Source: Hyphomicrobiales bacterium (GTDB lineage: Bacteria > Pseudomonadota > Alphaproteobacteria > Rhizobiales > Xanthobacteraceae). From it: 42,859 nucleotides of DNA. The stretch is from assembly GCA_009377755.1 (NCBI GenBank), contig WHTM01000040.1:1-42859 (forward strand), read 5' to 3'. The position numbers and the translations under genes were made by a program. Below, in pieces: positions 27,145 through 34,772 of this stretch; position 1 is the first letter of the stretch, and every line of letters begins with the position of its first letter. The notes below the pieces were generated by a model. The model saw only the letters and a list, made by a program, of their open reading frames with translations. It was not told the origin of the DNA and searched no databases.

Positions 27145-28059
27145 CTAATCCAGCTTGTTCTCCAGGTCGCCGATGCCCTCGATGTGGCAGCGCACCGTGT
27201 CCCCCGGCTGCAGAAACTTGTTGCGCGGGGTGCCGACGCCGGCGGGCGTCCCTGTCAGTACCAGGTCGCCGGGATGCAGGGTCAGCTTCTCTGACAGGTG
27301 CGAGACCTGCTCGGCGATGTTGAAGATCATCGCGCTGGTATTGGAGTCCTGCATCAGCTCGCCATTGACGTAGAGCTGAATCTTCAGGTTCTGCGGGTCC
27401 TTGAGGTCCTCGGCCGGGACGATCCAGGGTCCGAGCGGACACGATTGGTCGAAGCACTTGTGCGCCACCCAGTCGTTGCGGAACGGCGAGCCGACCGAGA
27501 TGCCGGGGCGCACGCCGGCGTCGCGCGCGGAGAGGTCGTTGCCGATCGTGTAGCCGGCGATGTAGTCGAGCGCCTTGTCGAGTGGCACATTGGTGGCCTT
27601 GCGGCCGATCACCGCCACCAGCTCCACCTCCCAGTCGACCTTCTTCGATCGGCGCGGCAGGTGCACGGTTTCGCCGGCGGCGGCCAGTGTGCCGGCGGTC
27701 TTAAGGAAGTGCCAGGATTTCAGCCCGAGCGTGTGCGGGTCGGGCTCCATCGGCGTGCCGTGTGCCTTCGCCATTTCCGCGACGTGGTCGGTGTAGTTGG
27801 CTCCGGCGCAGAAGATGCCGATCGGGTCGGGCATCGGCGGGAGCAACTTCACTGAGGCGAGCGGCCGCCCGCCCTTGGCACTTGCGGCGAGCTTAGCGAG
27901 GCGTCCCTTGGCGTTGTCCCAGTCGGTGAGCATGGCGCGGACGGACGCATCCTTCGCGTTGCCGGTTCCCTCGGCCACGTCATGGACGGTGTCGTTGACG
28001 ACAATGCCGGCGCGCGCGCCGTGGCCTGCGTCGTAAGTCACCAATTTGTAGTTCGCCAT
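27145..28059 (-). CDS. fumarylacetoacetate hydrolase (FAH) family protein
   Basis: A 304-residue protein of the FAH family, whose members hydrolyse or decarboxylate beta-diketo acids and oxalo-compounds late in ring degradation. Metal ligands sit in KKVDWEVELVAVIGR (ExE) and in GYTIGNDLSARD (Asp). GIFCAGANYTDHVAEMAKAH starts the core, and LVLTGTPAGVGTPRNKFLQP is the typical C-terminal motif. MANYKLVTYDAGHGARAGIV begins at 28059; the open frame further up overlaps the deacetylase gene in another reading and is not real. It follows the deacetylase gene by 56 bases. 4-oxalocrotonate decarboxylase-like or acylpyruvase-like activity is possible. Confidence 0.9.
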   Translation of the reverse strand: MANYKLVTYDAGHGARAGIVVNDTVHDVAEGTGNAKDASVRAMLTDWDNAKGRLAKLAASAKGGRPLASVKLLPPMPDPIGIFCAGANYTDHVAEMAKAHGTPMEPDPHTLGLKSWHFLKTAGTLAAAGETVHLPRRSKKVDWEVELVAVIGRKATNVPLDKALDYIAGYTIGNDLSARDAGVRPGISVGSPFRNDWVAHKCFDQSCPLGPWIVPAEDLKDPQNLKIQLYVNGELMQDSNTSAMIFNIAEQVSHLSEKLTLHPGDLVLTGTPAGVGTPRNKFLQPGDTVRCHIEGIGDLENKLD

Positions 28060-28115
28060 AAAGCCCCGCTTTCGGTTGCTGTCGATGGTCGGAAGGATGG
28101 ATGGATTGTGGCGGC

Positions 28116-28997
28116 TCAGGCCTTGAGCTGCTTGCGGTAGTGCCGCGCGATTTCCGCGCCGGTCGCCTTCCAGACCCGGTCGTGCCGGCAGATGTAGTCG
28201 AGCGCGGCGTCGAGCGCGCCGGTGCGGTGCGGCACGCCGGTGATGTAGGGATGCAGGCAGATCGCCATCACACGGCCCGACTCGGCACCCTCGCGGTATA
28301 GCACGTCGAACTGCCGGCAGATCATGTCGCGGAATTCGTCCGCGGTGTGGTGATGGCTCTCGAACACCGGTTTGTCGTTGATCTCGTGGCTGTAGGGCAC
28401 CGAGAGGATGCTTCTGCCGCCGTCGAGCGTCATCACGTAGGGCTGATCGTCGTTGACCCAGTCGGCGACGTATTCGACGCCGTTGGCGGCCAGGAGGTCG
28501 ACTGTCTCCCAGGTTTCCTGCAAGCCGGAGCCGAGCCAGCCGACCGGCCGCTTGCCGGTCGCCTTCGCGATGGTGGCCAACGTGTTCTCGATCACACGCG
28601 GCTCCTCGCCGGGCGGCAGCGCGTTGAGGCGGCGTGTGTTGCTCTCGTTGTGGCCCATCCACTCCCAGCCGAGCTTGTTGCCCTCTTCGATGATCTCCGG
28701 ATGCTGTCCGCACACCTCGCTGTTGAGCGCGGCCGTGCCGCGCACACCGTAGCGGCTCATCGTCTGCATCAAACGAAAGATGCCGACCCGGTTGCCGTAG
28801 TCGCGCACCGCCCAGGCCGGGACGTCGGGCACCGGCGCACTGGAGCCGCCAGCCGCGGGAGGCACCTTCTCGTCGAGTGCGAAGAACTCGATATTCGGAA
28901 TGACCCACAGCGCCACATGCGCGCCGTCCGGCCAGGACAGCTTCGGACGGCGGATAATCGGCGAATAGGGGAACGGGCCGTACTTGCGTGGCTGCAT
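28116..28997 (-). CDS. polysaccharide deacetylase family protein (allantoinase/PuuE-like group)
   Basis: A 293-residue NodB-homology hydrolase. PDGAHVALWVIPNIEFFALD opens the fold, followed by RVGIFRLMQTMSRYGVRGTA, ALNSEVCGQHPEIIEEGNKL, and the metal-binding segment WEWMGHNESNTRRLNA. The short size, absence of a signal peptide, and VALWVIPNIE start fit the cytoplasmic group that includes PuuE allantoinase and similar amide hydrolases rather than cell-wall deacetylases. The conserved DD motif at the start of NodB deacetylases is not evident. It is the second gene of the leftward operon. An amide or cyclic-amide (imide, ureide) substrate would fit with the isochorismatase-like gene upstream. 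Confidence 0.85.
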   Translation of the reverse strand: MQPRKYGPFPYSPIIRRPKLSWPDGAHVALWVIPNIEFFALDEKVPPAAGGSSAPVPDVPAWAVRDYGNRVGIFRLMQTMSRYGVRGTAALNSEVCGQHPEIIEEGNKLGWEWMGHNESNTRRLNALPPGEEPRVIENTLATIAKATGKRPVGWLGSGLQETWETVDLLAANGVEYVADWVNDDQPYVMTLDGGRSILSVPYSHEINDKPVFESHHHTADEFRDMICRQFDVLYREGAESGRVMAICLHPYITGVPHRTGALDAALDYICRHDRVWKATGAEIARHYRKQLKA

Positions 28998-29023
28998 GTG
29001 GACGCGATTGCCTTACCTTCTTC

Positions 29024-29119
29024 GTAGGGTGGGTTAGCGCCGAAGGCGCGTAACCCACCATGTGACTCGCGGCGACTTCCGACGGTGGGTTACGGCGCTT
29101 CGCGCCTAACCCACCCTAC
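29024..29119. repeat. palindrome of the GTAGGGTGGGTTA type
   Basis: The outer arms GTAGGGTGGGTTA (29024) and TAACCCACCCTAC (ending 29119) enclose a second pair (CGTAACCCACC and GGTGGGTTACGG). It is a known class of dispersed palindrome in proteobacteria. It sits between the isochorismatase-like and deacetylase genes and ends four bases before the stop codon of the former. Confidence 0.85.
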
Positions 29120-29122
29120 CGC

Positions 29123-29827
29123 TCAGCTCGCCTTCCTGACCGCCAGCCCGTCGAGATGCGCCACCACCTCGTCGATCATCATCACGTCGGTATATTTGTG
29201 GTGCAGGTCGAACAAGTTGACCTTGTGCGACAGCGGGCTGCGGTCGAAGCAGCATTCTTCCACGAGCACCACGTGGAAGCCGTGCGAATAGGCGTCGACC
29301 GCCGAGGCGCGCACGCAGCCGGAGGTGCTCTCGCCGCACATGATGACGGTGCGGACGCCGAGCTGCGTCAGGTGCGCGATCAGCGGCGTGCCGAAGAAGG
29401 CGCTGGCGCGCTGCTTGGTGATCACCACGTCGCCCGGCTGCGGTTTGAACTCGGGCCGGATCGCGTACGCGGCCGGGTCCTTCGGTACGGCCTGCCGCTT
29501 GGTCGCATTGATGCTGTGCGGCAGGCTGTCGGGGCGCACGTCCGAGGTCGAATAGAAGATCGGCAGCCCGGCCGCGCGGGCGGCGGCGAACAGCCGCTTG
29601 GTCGGCTCGATCGCCTCGTGCGCATGGATGCCGCAGGAGCTCGGATAGGTGCGGTGCAGATCCACCGGCGGCTTGGCGCCGCCCTGATAGGCGAGCTCAT
29701 AGAGGTCGATCGCTACCAGCGCCGGCGCCGGCCCAACGAAGGTCTTGCGCGCATAGTGGGTGTAGATTTCCAGCACGTCCGGCGAAACGACGTCCTTCCA
29801 GCAATGATCTTCGAAATCGCTGCCCAT
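29123..29827 (-). CDS. isochorismatase-like cysteine hydrolase
   Basis: A 234-residue hydrolase. The catalytic Asp-Lys-Cys triad is in ALVAIDLYELAYQGG (Asp), VVITKQRASAFFGTPL (Lys) and MCGESTSGCVRASAVDAYS (Cys). This family covers nicotinamidase, ureidoacrylate hydrolase (RutB), biuret and maleamate amidohydrolases; the exact substrate cannot be told. First gene of the leftward operon, 336 bases from the divergent GntR regulator. The ATG at 29827 has GAGGAAACCC upstream. Release of ammonia from an amide intermediate is the most likely role. Confidence 0.9.
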   Translation of the reverse strand: MGSDFEDHCWKDVVSPDVLEIYTHYARKTFVGPAPALVAIDLYELAYQGGAKPPVDLHRTYPSSCGIHAHEAIEPTKRLFAAARAAGLPIFYSTSDVRPDSLPHSINATKRQAVPKDPAAYAIRPEFKPQPGDVVITKQRASAFFGTPLIAHLTQLGVRTVIMCGESTSGCVRASAVDAYSHGFHVVLVEECCFDRSPLSHKVNLFDLHHKYTDVMMIDEVVAHLDGLAVRKAS

Positions 29828-29975
29828 GGGTTTCCTCGCCGGTGTTGTTGTGAGTCGCGGAGCGCGCGGCCGGCAGCCATGTTGACCGGTCGAGGGGAAG
29901 CTTTCAATACCGCCCGCCGTGGCGCAGGCGTGCGCAAAGGGAATGGTGGGCTGACGGAGCGAGGACGTGCCACAA

Positions 29976-30016
29976 GCACTCTTACGCTCCCCACAAGGGG
30001 GACGGTAAGACAGTGC
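29976..30016. repeat. hairpin repeat in the shared control region
   Basis: The 336-base gap 29828-30163 separates the divergent operon and regulator. It holds this hairpin (CTTAC...CCCC pairing with GGGG...GTAAG, loop ACAA) and, at its right end, the promoter and palindrome at 30104-30143. The rest shows no gene. The leftward promoter is probably in 29830-29975 but I cannot define it. Confidence 0.5.
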
Positions 30017-30103
30017 TCGCGGCGGCGCCTTGCCGCACCATGCTGTTTTGCCGCCCGCCGCTGGCTGCTGACCTCAAGCCTCGATGCAAGTACCAAAAAT
30101 CAT

Positions 30104-30143
30104 AAGATGATATCTTTACTATCTTTACCATCCTTGCTATAGT
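30104..30143 (+). promoter_or_regulatory. promoter and probable operator of the GntR-type gene
   Basis: TTTACT (30115-30120), 17 bases, TATAGT (30138-30143) preceded by TGC is a good extended sigma-70 promoter. Over it lie a perfect inverted repeat AAGAT-GAT-ATCTT (30104-30116) and a direct 9-base repeat TATCTTTAC (30111-30119, 30120-30128). This is an AT-rich island in GC-rich DNA, as expected for the binding site of a regulator such as the GntR protein encoded just downstream. Confidence 0.55.
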
Positions 30144-30163
30144 CCCTCGCTAAGGAACGGAAC

Positions 30164-30931
30164 GTGCCGATGAACGAAGCGCCTGCAATCCAAATCTCAG
30201 GCCGACATTTCCTCGCCGGGCGCTCGGCGTCGTTGTCGGCGCAGATCGTCGCCGACGTTCGCGATGCGCTGTTCGAGAAGCGGCTCAAGTCCGGTGATTT
30301 CCTCGGCACCGAGAAGGACCTGGCAGCCCGCTACGGTGTCAGCCGTATCGTCGCCCGCGATGCGCTGCGTACCTTGGAGGCGCTCGGCATCGCCGACATC
30401 CGCATGGGCAAGGGCGGTGGCGCGCGGGTGGCGCGCGGCAATCCGCGGCTGTTCGCGGAGGCGCTGGCGGTGCAGCTCGACCTCACCGGCGTTTCCGCCG
30501 GCGAGATCATGGACGCGCAGCGCGCCATCGAGACGCTCGCCGCCGAGCTTGCCGCCGAGCACGCCACGCCCGCCGATCACACGCGCCTCAAGCGGCTCCT
30601 CGCCGAGGCGGAGGCCTGCATCGGCGACCCGACGGCCTACACCCGCTCGAGCCGCGAGTTCCACCTCGCGGTGGCCGAGGCCTCGCACAACCGCGTGCTG
30701 GTGGTGCAGTTCATCTCGCTCCAACACGTGTCGTGGCCGAACGAAAACCGCACGCTGACGCCCGCCGTCTCGCAACGCGTGCTCGAGGTGCACAGGCAGC
30801 TCGCCGCGCTGATCGAGATGCGCGACGCCGCCGGCGCCCGCGCGCTGATGGACGACCACGTGAAGATGATCCGCGCCCGGCGCGTCGCCGAGCACGGCGA
30901 AAAGCAACAGGATCAAGAGGGATGCTGCTGA
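30164..30931 (+). CDS. GntR-family regulator, FadR/FCD type
   Basis: A 255-residue regulator. Residues about 25-95 are the GntR winged helix (SAQIVADVRDALFEKRLKSG, then LAARYGVSRIVARDALRTLE). Residues 110-240 are an FCD ligand-binding domain, with the metal or ligand histidines in SREFHLAVAEASHN and near DDHVKMIRARR. FCD members usually bind organic acids and repress catabolic genes until the ligand is present. The GTG at 30164 has AAGGAA six bases before it; the ATG at 30170 is the alternative. It is divergent from the operon ending at 29827 and most likely controls it and itself. Confidence 0.9.
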   Translation: MPMNEAPAIQISGRHFLAGRSASLSAQIVADVRDALFEKRLKSGDFLGTEKDLAARYGVSRIVARDALRTLEALGIADIRMGKGGGARVARGNPRLFAEALAVQLDLTGVSAGEIMDAQRAIETLAAELAAEHATPADHTRLKRLLAEAEACIGDPTAYTRSSREFHLAVAEASHNRVLVVQFISLQHVSWPNENRTLTPAVSQRVLEVHRQLAALIEMRDAAGARALMDDHVKMIRARRVAEHGEKQQDQEGCC

Positions 30932-30950
30932 TTGAGCGCGACTTCACCAC

Positions 30951-31057
30951 GAGTCATTCCGGGACGGCCCGAAGGGCCGGACCCGGAATCCATAACCACC
31001 GACACGGAGTATGGATTCCGGGTCTCACCGCTGCGCGGTTCGCCCGGAATGACTCGC
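30951..31057. repeat. nested inverted repeat of 107 bases
   Basis: Outer arms CGAGTCATTCCGGG (30951) and CCCGGAATGACTCG (ending 31057); inner arms ACCCGGAATCCATA and TATGGATTCCGGGT. Two nested palindromes with GC-rich loops. It separates the GntR gene and the binding-protein gene and could reduce read-through between them. Confidence 0.8.
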
Positions 31058-31102
31058 GGAGAGGTTTACTGACCGAAAAGCGGATGTAACCAGGAGGAGA
31101 CC

Positions 31103-31978
31103 ATGAGCAGGAAATTCATCATCGAACCGCACTTCCGCTTGCACGAGTGGGTCGCGGAGGAGAAGGGCTACTTCAAGGACGAAGGGCTCGACTACATCTT
31201 CCGCGAGACGGTTCAGTCGACCGACGGCAAGCAGCACGACACCGCCAACAAGGTCGGCGCCTACCAGTCGATCGAGGCAGGCCGACCGTCGGACGTGAGC
31301 TGCGCCTGCCACTGGACGGTCGGCGTCGCCGCCTCGTCCGGCCACGGCCGACTGTTCGGCGAGCTTTATTCGGTCAGCACCGCCGGCGTGTTCGTCGCGC
31401 CGGACTCCGGTATCACCTCGCCCGAGCAGCTTGCCGGCGTGCCGATTTCGGTCGGCTTCCAATCCGGCAGCCACTACTCGACCGTGCAGGCGCTGGAACA
31501 GTATCTGAAGCCGGAAGAGATGAACCTGTCGTTCAACGACGGGCTGCTGTTCAAGCGCATGGAGCTGTTGCTCGAGCGCAAGGCGCCGGCGGTGCACCTG
31601 TTCAGCGGGCCGTACTACTTCGCCGAACAGCTCGGCTTCCGCAAGATCATCGACTCGACCTTCATGATGGCGATGATGGTGCACGGCGACGCCGAGCTCG
31701 ACGATCTGCGCAAGTATGCCCGCGCCCTCAAGCGCGCGCAGTACGACATCGACCAGCGGTTGGAGCTCTACACGCACTACTACAAGAAGGAATTCCCGGT
31801 GCGCTGGCACGCGCAGATGGACACCCGCCGCTGGGGGCCGGGCGAGCGCATCGTGTTCGAGCCCTACACCAAGGAGGTGTTCAACGACATGATGCAGTGG
31901 GTCGCCGACCACGGCATCTTCGCCGACGGCAACATAGGCACGAAGCAGTACGAGACATCGGTGTTACGGTTGATGTGA
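31103..31978 (+). CDS. THI5/NMT1-like substrate-binding protein without a signal peptide
   Basis: A 291-residue protein of the periplasmic binding-protein fold (NMT1/THI5 or SsuA-like): EWVAEEKGYFKDEGLDYIF, VFVAPDSGITSPEQLAGVP, and VGFQSGSHYSTVQALEQYL are the usual marks. AGGAGG precedes the ATG at 31103. Two oddities: the first residues (MSRKFIIEPHFRLHEWVAEE) are not a signal peptide, so it would stay in the cytoplasm, and no permease or ATPase of the SsuBC kind follows. Known cytoplasmic members include pyrimidine-precursor synthases and 4,5-dihydroxyphthalate decarboxylase-like proteins; the latter has this fold without export, so an enzyme (for instance a decarboxylase of the pathway) is a real alternative. 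Confidence 0.75.
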   Translation: MSRKFIIEPHFRLHEWVAEEKGYFKDEGLDYIFRETVQSTDGKQHDTANKVGAYQSIEAGRPSDVSCACHWTVGVAASSGHGRLFGELYSVSTAGVFVAPDSGITSPEQLAGVPISVGFQSGSHYSTVQALEQYLKPEEMNLSFNDGLLFKRMELLLERKAPAVHLFSGPYYFAEQLGFRKIIDSTFMMAMMVHGDAELDDLRKYARALKRAQYDIDQRLELYTHYYKKEFPVRWHAQMDTRRWGPGERIVFEPYTKEVFNDMMQWVADHGIFADGNIGTKQYETSVLRLM

Positions 31979-31997
31979 GGCACATCACGCGCACACA

Positions 31998-32130
31998 TGA
32001 CGCTGTCGTCCGCGCGAAAGCGGGGACCCATACTCGGCGGACTCCTGATAGACCTGTGGTTATGGGTCCGGCTCTTGCACGCAGCCAAGTTTACGCAGGC
32101 TGCGTAAACTGCTGTCGTCCCGGCCGAGCA
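31998..32130. repeat. dispersed repeat, family D (copy 2)
   Basis: CGCGAAAGCGGGGACCCATAC, GGTTATGGGTCCGGCTCTTG, CACGCAGCCAAGTTTACGC, then TGCGTAAACTGCTGTCGTCC follow the same order as at 12886-13005. The GTTTACGCAGGC and GCCTGCGTAAAC parts form their own hairpin here. It separates the binding-protein gene and the end of livF. Confidence 0.7.
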
Positions 32131-32152
32131 CCGCAGGCAAACAGGCGTAAGC

Positions 32153-32899
32153 CTACGCCTCCACCCGCATGCCGATATAGCGGTCGAGCATCGCGGCATC
32201 CTTCAGCAAGTCCGGCGCCTTCGCGCGGTGCACGATGTTGCCGCGCTCCAGCAGGATCGCGTCGGTGGTGAGCGACAGCGCGATGTTGGCGTGCTGCTCG
32301 ACCAGGATCACCGCAGTGCCTTCGTCGGCCATCATCCGGCCGATTGCCCTCGACAATTCCTCGACGATGATCGGCGCCAGCCCTTCGAGCGGTTCGTCGA
32401 GCAGCAACAGCGCCGGATTGGTCATCAGCGCGCGCGCGATCGCCAGCATTTGCTGCTCGCCGCCCGACAATTGGTTGCCGGTGTTCTGCCGCCGTTCTTG
32501 CAGGCGGGGAAACAGCCTGAAGATCGCCGGCAGGTCCCAGCGCCCGCTGCGCGCGGCAACCGTGAGGTTCTCGACCACCGTCAACGACGCAAAGATCTCG
32601 CGCTCTTGCGCCACCCAGCCGATTCCGCTGCGCGCCCGCTCATGCGCCGGCATGCACGAAATGTCCTGACCGCGCCAGTGGATGGAGCCACGGCGCAGGT
32701 GCGTGAAGCCCATGATGGTCAGGAGCAGCGTCGACTTGCCAACGCCGTTGCGGCCGAGCACGGCCACGCTGCCGTTGTCGGGAACCTCGAGCGAAATGTC
32801 ATCGAGCACGACGGCATCGCCGTAGCCGGCACGGACATTGCGAAGCGTCAGCAGCGGCCTAGTGCCGCCGATTTGAAGTTCCTGCACCACTTGCTGCAA
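32153..32899 (-). CDS. livF: branched-chain amino acid ABC transporter ATPase, with element-derived start
   Basis: A 248-residue ATPase. Walker A is GRNGVGKSTLLLTI, the signature LSGGEQQMLAIARAL, Walker B ALLLLDEPLEGLAP. Family: LivF-type component of the Liv importer. The beginning is unusual. The conserved LivF sequence starts at LLTLRNVRAGYGDAVVLDD, and no ATG, GTG or TTG lies between it and the CTAG end of the palindromic element at 32859-32862. In-frame starts exist only inside element half B: TTG at 32899 and GTG at 32890 or 32887. The resulting first residues, MQQVVQELQIGG, are encoded by the element. Without it the gene would be adjacent to or overlapping livG. Confidence 0.9.
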   Translation of the reverse strand: MQQVVQELQIGGTRPLLTLRNVRAGYGDAVVLDDISLEVPDNGSVAVLGRNGVGKSTLLLTIMGFTHLRRGSIHWRGQDISCMPAHERARSGIGWVAQEREIFASLTVVENLTVAARSGRWDLPAIFRLFPRLQERRQNTGNQLSGGEQQMLAIARALMTNPALLLLDEPLEGLAPIIVEELSRAIGRMMADEGTAVILVEQHANIALSLTTDAILLERGNIVHRAKAPDLLKDAAMLDRYIGMRVEA

Positions 32900-33025
32900 T
32901 CTCGTTCCAGGAACTTCAAATCGAAAGCGGCACTAGGATCGTAAACTTGCTAGTGCCCCTTCGCTTCCGAAGTTCGTATCGTAACGTGCGGCAATGTATC
33001 ACGAACTTCGGAAGCGGGGCACTAG
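32859..33025. mobile_element. compound palindromic element B-A (copy 2, inverted)
   Basis: Half B (32859-32936) and half A (32950-33025) of the element at 26479, in the opposite direction. Halves A differ at only six of 76 positions. The spacer 32937-32949 on the reverse strand reads CAAGTTTACGATC and resembles that of copy 1 (CAAGTCTATCGGT), so the unit moved or was copied whole. All four boundaries are CTAG. It lies between livG and livF: its right CTAG gives the TAG stop of livG, and its left half gives the start of livF. Confidence 0.87.
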
Positions 33026-33777
33026 CCATGATGCGCGCTCCCGAGGTAGACCTCGCGCACGCGCTGGTCGGCGGCGATCTCGGCCGGCGTGCCCTCGACC
33101 AGGATGGCGCCCGCGACCATCACCAGAATGCGGCTGGCGAAGCGGAACACGATGTTCATGTCGTGCTCGATGAACAGAACGCTGATCTCCTGCGACAGGT
33201 TGGCGATGGCGGCGAACAGCTCGCCGCTTTCCTCCTGCGGCACGCCGGCGGCCGGTTCGTCGAGCAACAGTACCTTTGGCTTGGTGGCCAGCGCGAGCGC
33301 GATCTCCAAGAGCCGCTGTTGCCCATAGGCGAGTTCGTGCGTCGGCCGCTCGCAGTCGTCGCCCAGCCGCAGCGAGGCGAGGATGGCGTAGGCTTCCTCG
33401 ATCGCGTCGCGATAGGATGGGAGATTGCGCCACCAGTCGGCGCCTTCGCCGCGGCGCTCGCAGACCGCCAGCGTCACGGCTTCCAGCGCCGTGAGCCGCG
33501 GGAACAGCGTATTGATCTGGAACGTGCGCACCAGGCCGCGCTTGACGCGCTCATGCGGCTTGAGCCCGGTAATGTCGTCGTCGCCGAGGATGATCCGGCC
33601 GGCATCCGGCCGCAGCATCCCGGTCATCAGGTTGATCAGCGTGGTCTTGCCGGCACCGTTCGGCCCGATCAGCGCATAGCGCTCGCCGGCAGGTAGATTG
33701 ATCTCGATGCCCCTGGCGACGACCAGCGACCCAAAGCTCTTGTCGAGCCCACGGGTGGACAGCGCGAGCGCGCTCAT
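33022..33777 (-). CDS. livG: branched-chain amino acid ABC transporter ATPase
   Basis: A 251-residue LivG-type ATPase. Walker A GPNGAGKTTLINLMTG, the signature LAYGQQRLLEIALAL (YGQQR instead of LSGGQ, normal in LivG), Walker B PKVLLLDEPAAGV, the H-loop LFIEHDMNIVF. The ATG at 33777 overlaps the livM stop by four bases. The stop codon TAG at 33022-33024 is supplied by the CTAG end of the palindromic element, so the last residues (YLGSAHHG) may have been altered by insertion. Part of the leftward operon with livM and livH. Confidence 0.93.
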   Translation of the reverse strand: MSALALSTRGLDKSFGSLVVARGIEINLPAGERYALIGPNGAGKTTLINLMTGMLRPDAGRIILGDDDITGLKPHERVKRGLVRTFQINTLFPRLTALEAVTLAVCERRGEGADWWRNLPSYRDAIEEAYAILASLRLGDDCERPTHELAYGQQRLLEIALALATKPKVLLLDEPAAGVPQEESGELFAAIANLSQEISVLFIEHDMNIVFRFASRILVMVAGAILVEGTPAEIAADQRVREVYLGSAHHG

Positions 33778-34769
33778 GGCTTGCCCCGCTGCAACCACTT
33801 GAGCCGCGCCAGTCCGCCGAGGATGCCGTTCGGCAGGAACATCACCACCATGACCAGCAGCAGCCCGATCCAGAACAGCCAGTATTGCGGGTTGATGCCG
33901 GAGAACTGATCGCGCGCCACCAGGAAGATGATCGAGCCGATAATCCCCCCGTAGAGGCGCCCGGCGCCGCCCAGCACCACCATCACCAGGACGTCGGCGG
34001 AACGCTCGAAGCTCAGCGCTTCCAGCGACACGGTGGAGGTCGTCTGCGCGATCAGCGCGCCGGCGAGGCCCGCCATCACCGCGGAGATCGTATAGACGGT
34101 GCGGATGTGCGACTCGCTCGGCGCGCCGATGGCCGGCATGCGCACAGCGTTCTCGCGAATGCCGCGCAGCGACAGGCCGAATGGCGAATGGATCAGGCGG
34201 CGCGTCGCCACGAACACCAGGAACAGAACGACCAGCGAATAGGTGTAGGCGGTATAGCCCCACAGATCGTAGTCGAACGTGTTGAAGATCGGCCAGATGT
34301 CGATGCCCTGCAGGCCGTCGGCGCCGCCAGTGAGCCAGCTTGCACTGTTGGCGGCCTCATACAGCAGCAGGCCGATGCCGAGCGTCAGCATGATCAAGGT
34401 CAGGTGCCGGAATTTGGCGATGATGAAGCTCGTCGCGTAGCCGACCAGGCCCGCGGCAAATGCCGCAATGATAAGGCCGGTGAGCGGCTCGCCCCAGCCA
34501 AATTTCGAGATCAGGCCCGCGGTATAGGCGCCCATGCCGAAGAACGCAGCGTGGCCGAGCGAGACAATGCCGGCGTAGCCGAGGATCAGATCGAGCGACA
34601 ACGCAAACAGTGCCGCGATCGCGATCTGGCTGGCGAGCGACAGGTACGACGGAAAGAAATAGAACGGGGCGAGCGTGGCGACCCAGAACACGATCTCAAG
34701 CGGATGCCAGCGGACCTGCGCGGCGAGAAACTGCTGCGGACGGATGTTTGTCTCTGGTGGCGCCGCCAT
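33774..34769 (-). CDS. livM: branched-chain amino acid ABC transporter permease
   Basis: A 331-residue inner-membrane permease with 8 or more hydrophobic segments (ATLAPFYFFPSYLSLASQIA is the first) and the BPD_transp_2 family core: SLDLILGYAGIVSLGHAAFF is typical of LivM. Next come GMGAYTAGLISKFGW and LGGAGRLYGGIIGSIIFLV at the C-terminal ATPase-contact region. It starts three bases after livH ends and overlaps livG by four, so the three are tightly coupled. Confidence 0.94.
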   Translation of the reverse strand: MAAPPETNIRPQQFLAAQVRWHPLEIVFWVATLAPFYFFPSYLSLASQIAIAALFALSLDLILGYAGIVSLGHAAFFGMGAYTAGLISKFGWGEPLTGLIIAAFAAGLVGYATSFIIAKFRHLTLIMLTLGIGLLLYEAANSASWLTGGADGLQGIDIWPIFNTFDYDLWGYTAYTYSLVVLFLVFVATRRLIHSPFGLSLRGIRENAVRMPAIGAPSESHIRTVYTISAVMAGLAGALIAQTTSTVSLEALSFERSADVLVMVVLGGAGRLYGGIIGSIIFLVARDQFSGINPQYWLFWIGLLLVMVVMFLPNGILGGLARLKWLQRGKP

Positions 34770-34772
34770 GGC

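Noticed and set aside
27145-29061. A single 638-residue frame suggesting a deacetylase-FAH fusion
   Set aside because: The upstream part is the deacetylase gene read in another frame; the true FAH start is the ATG at 28059.
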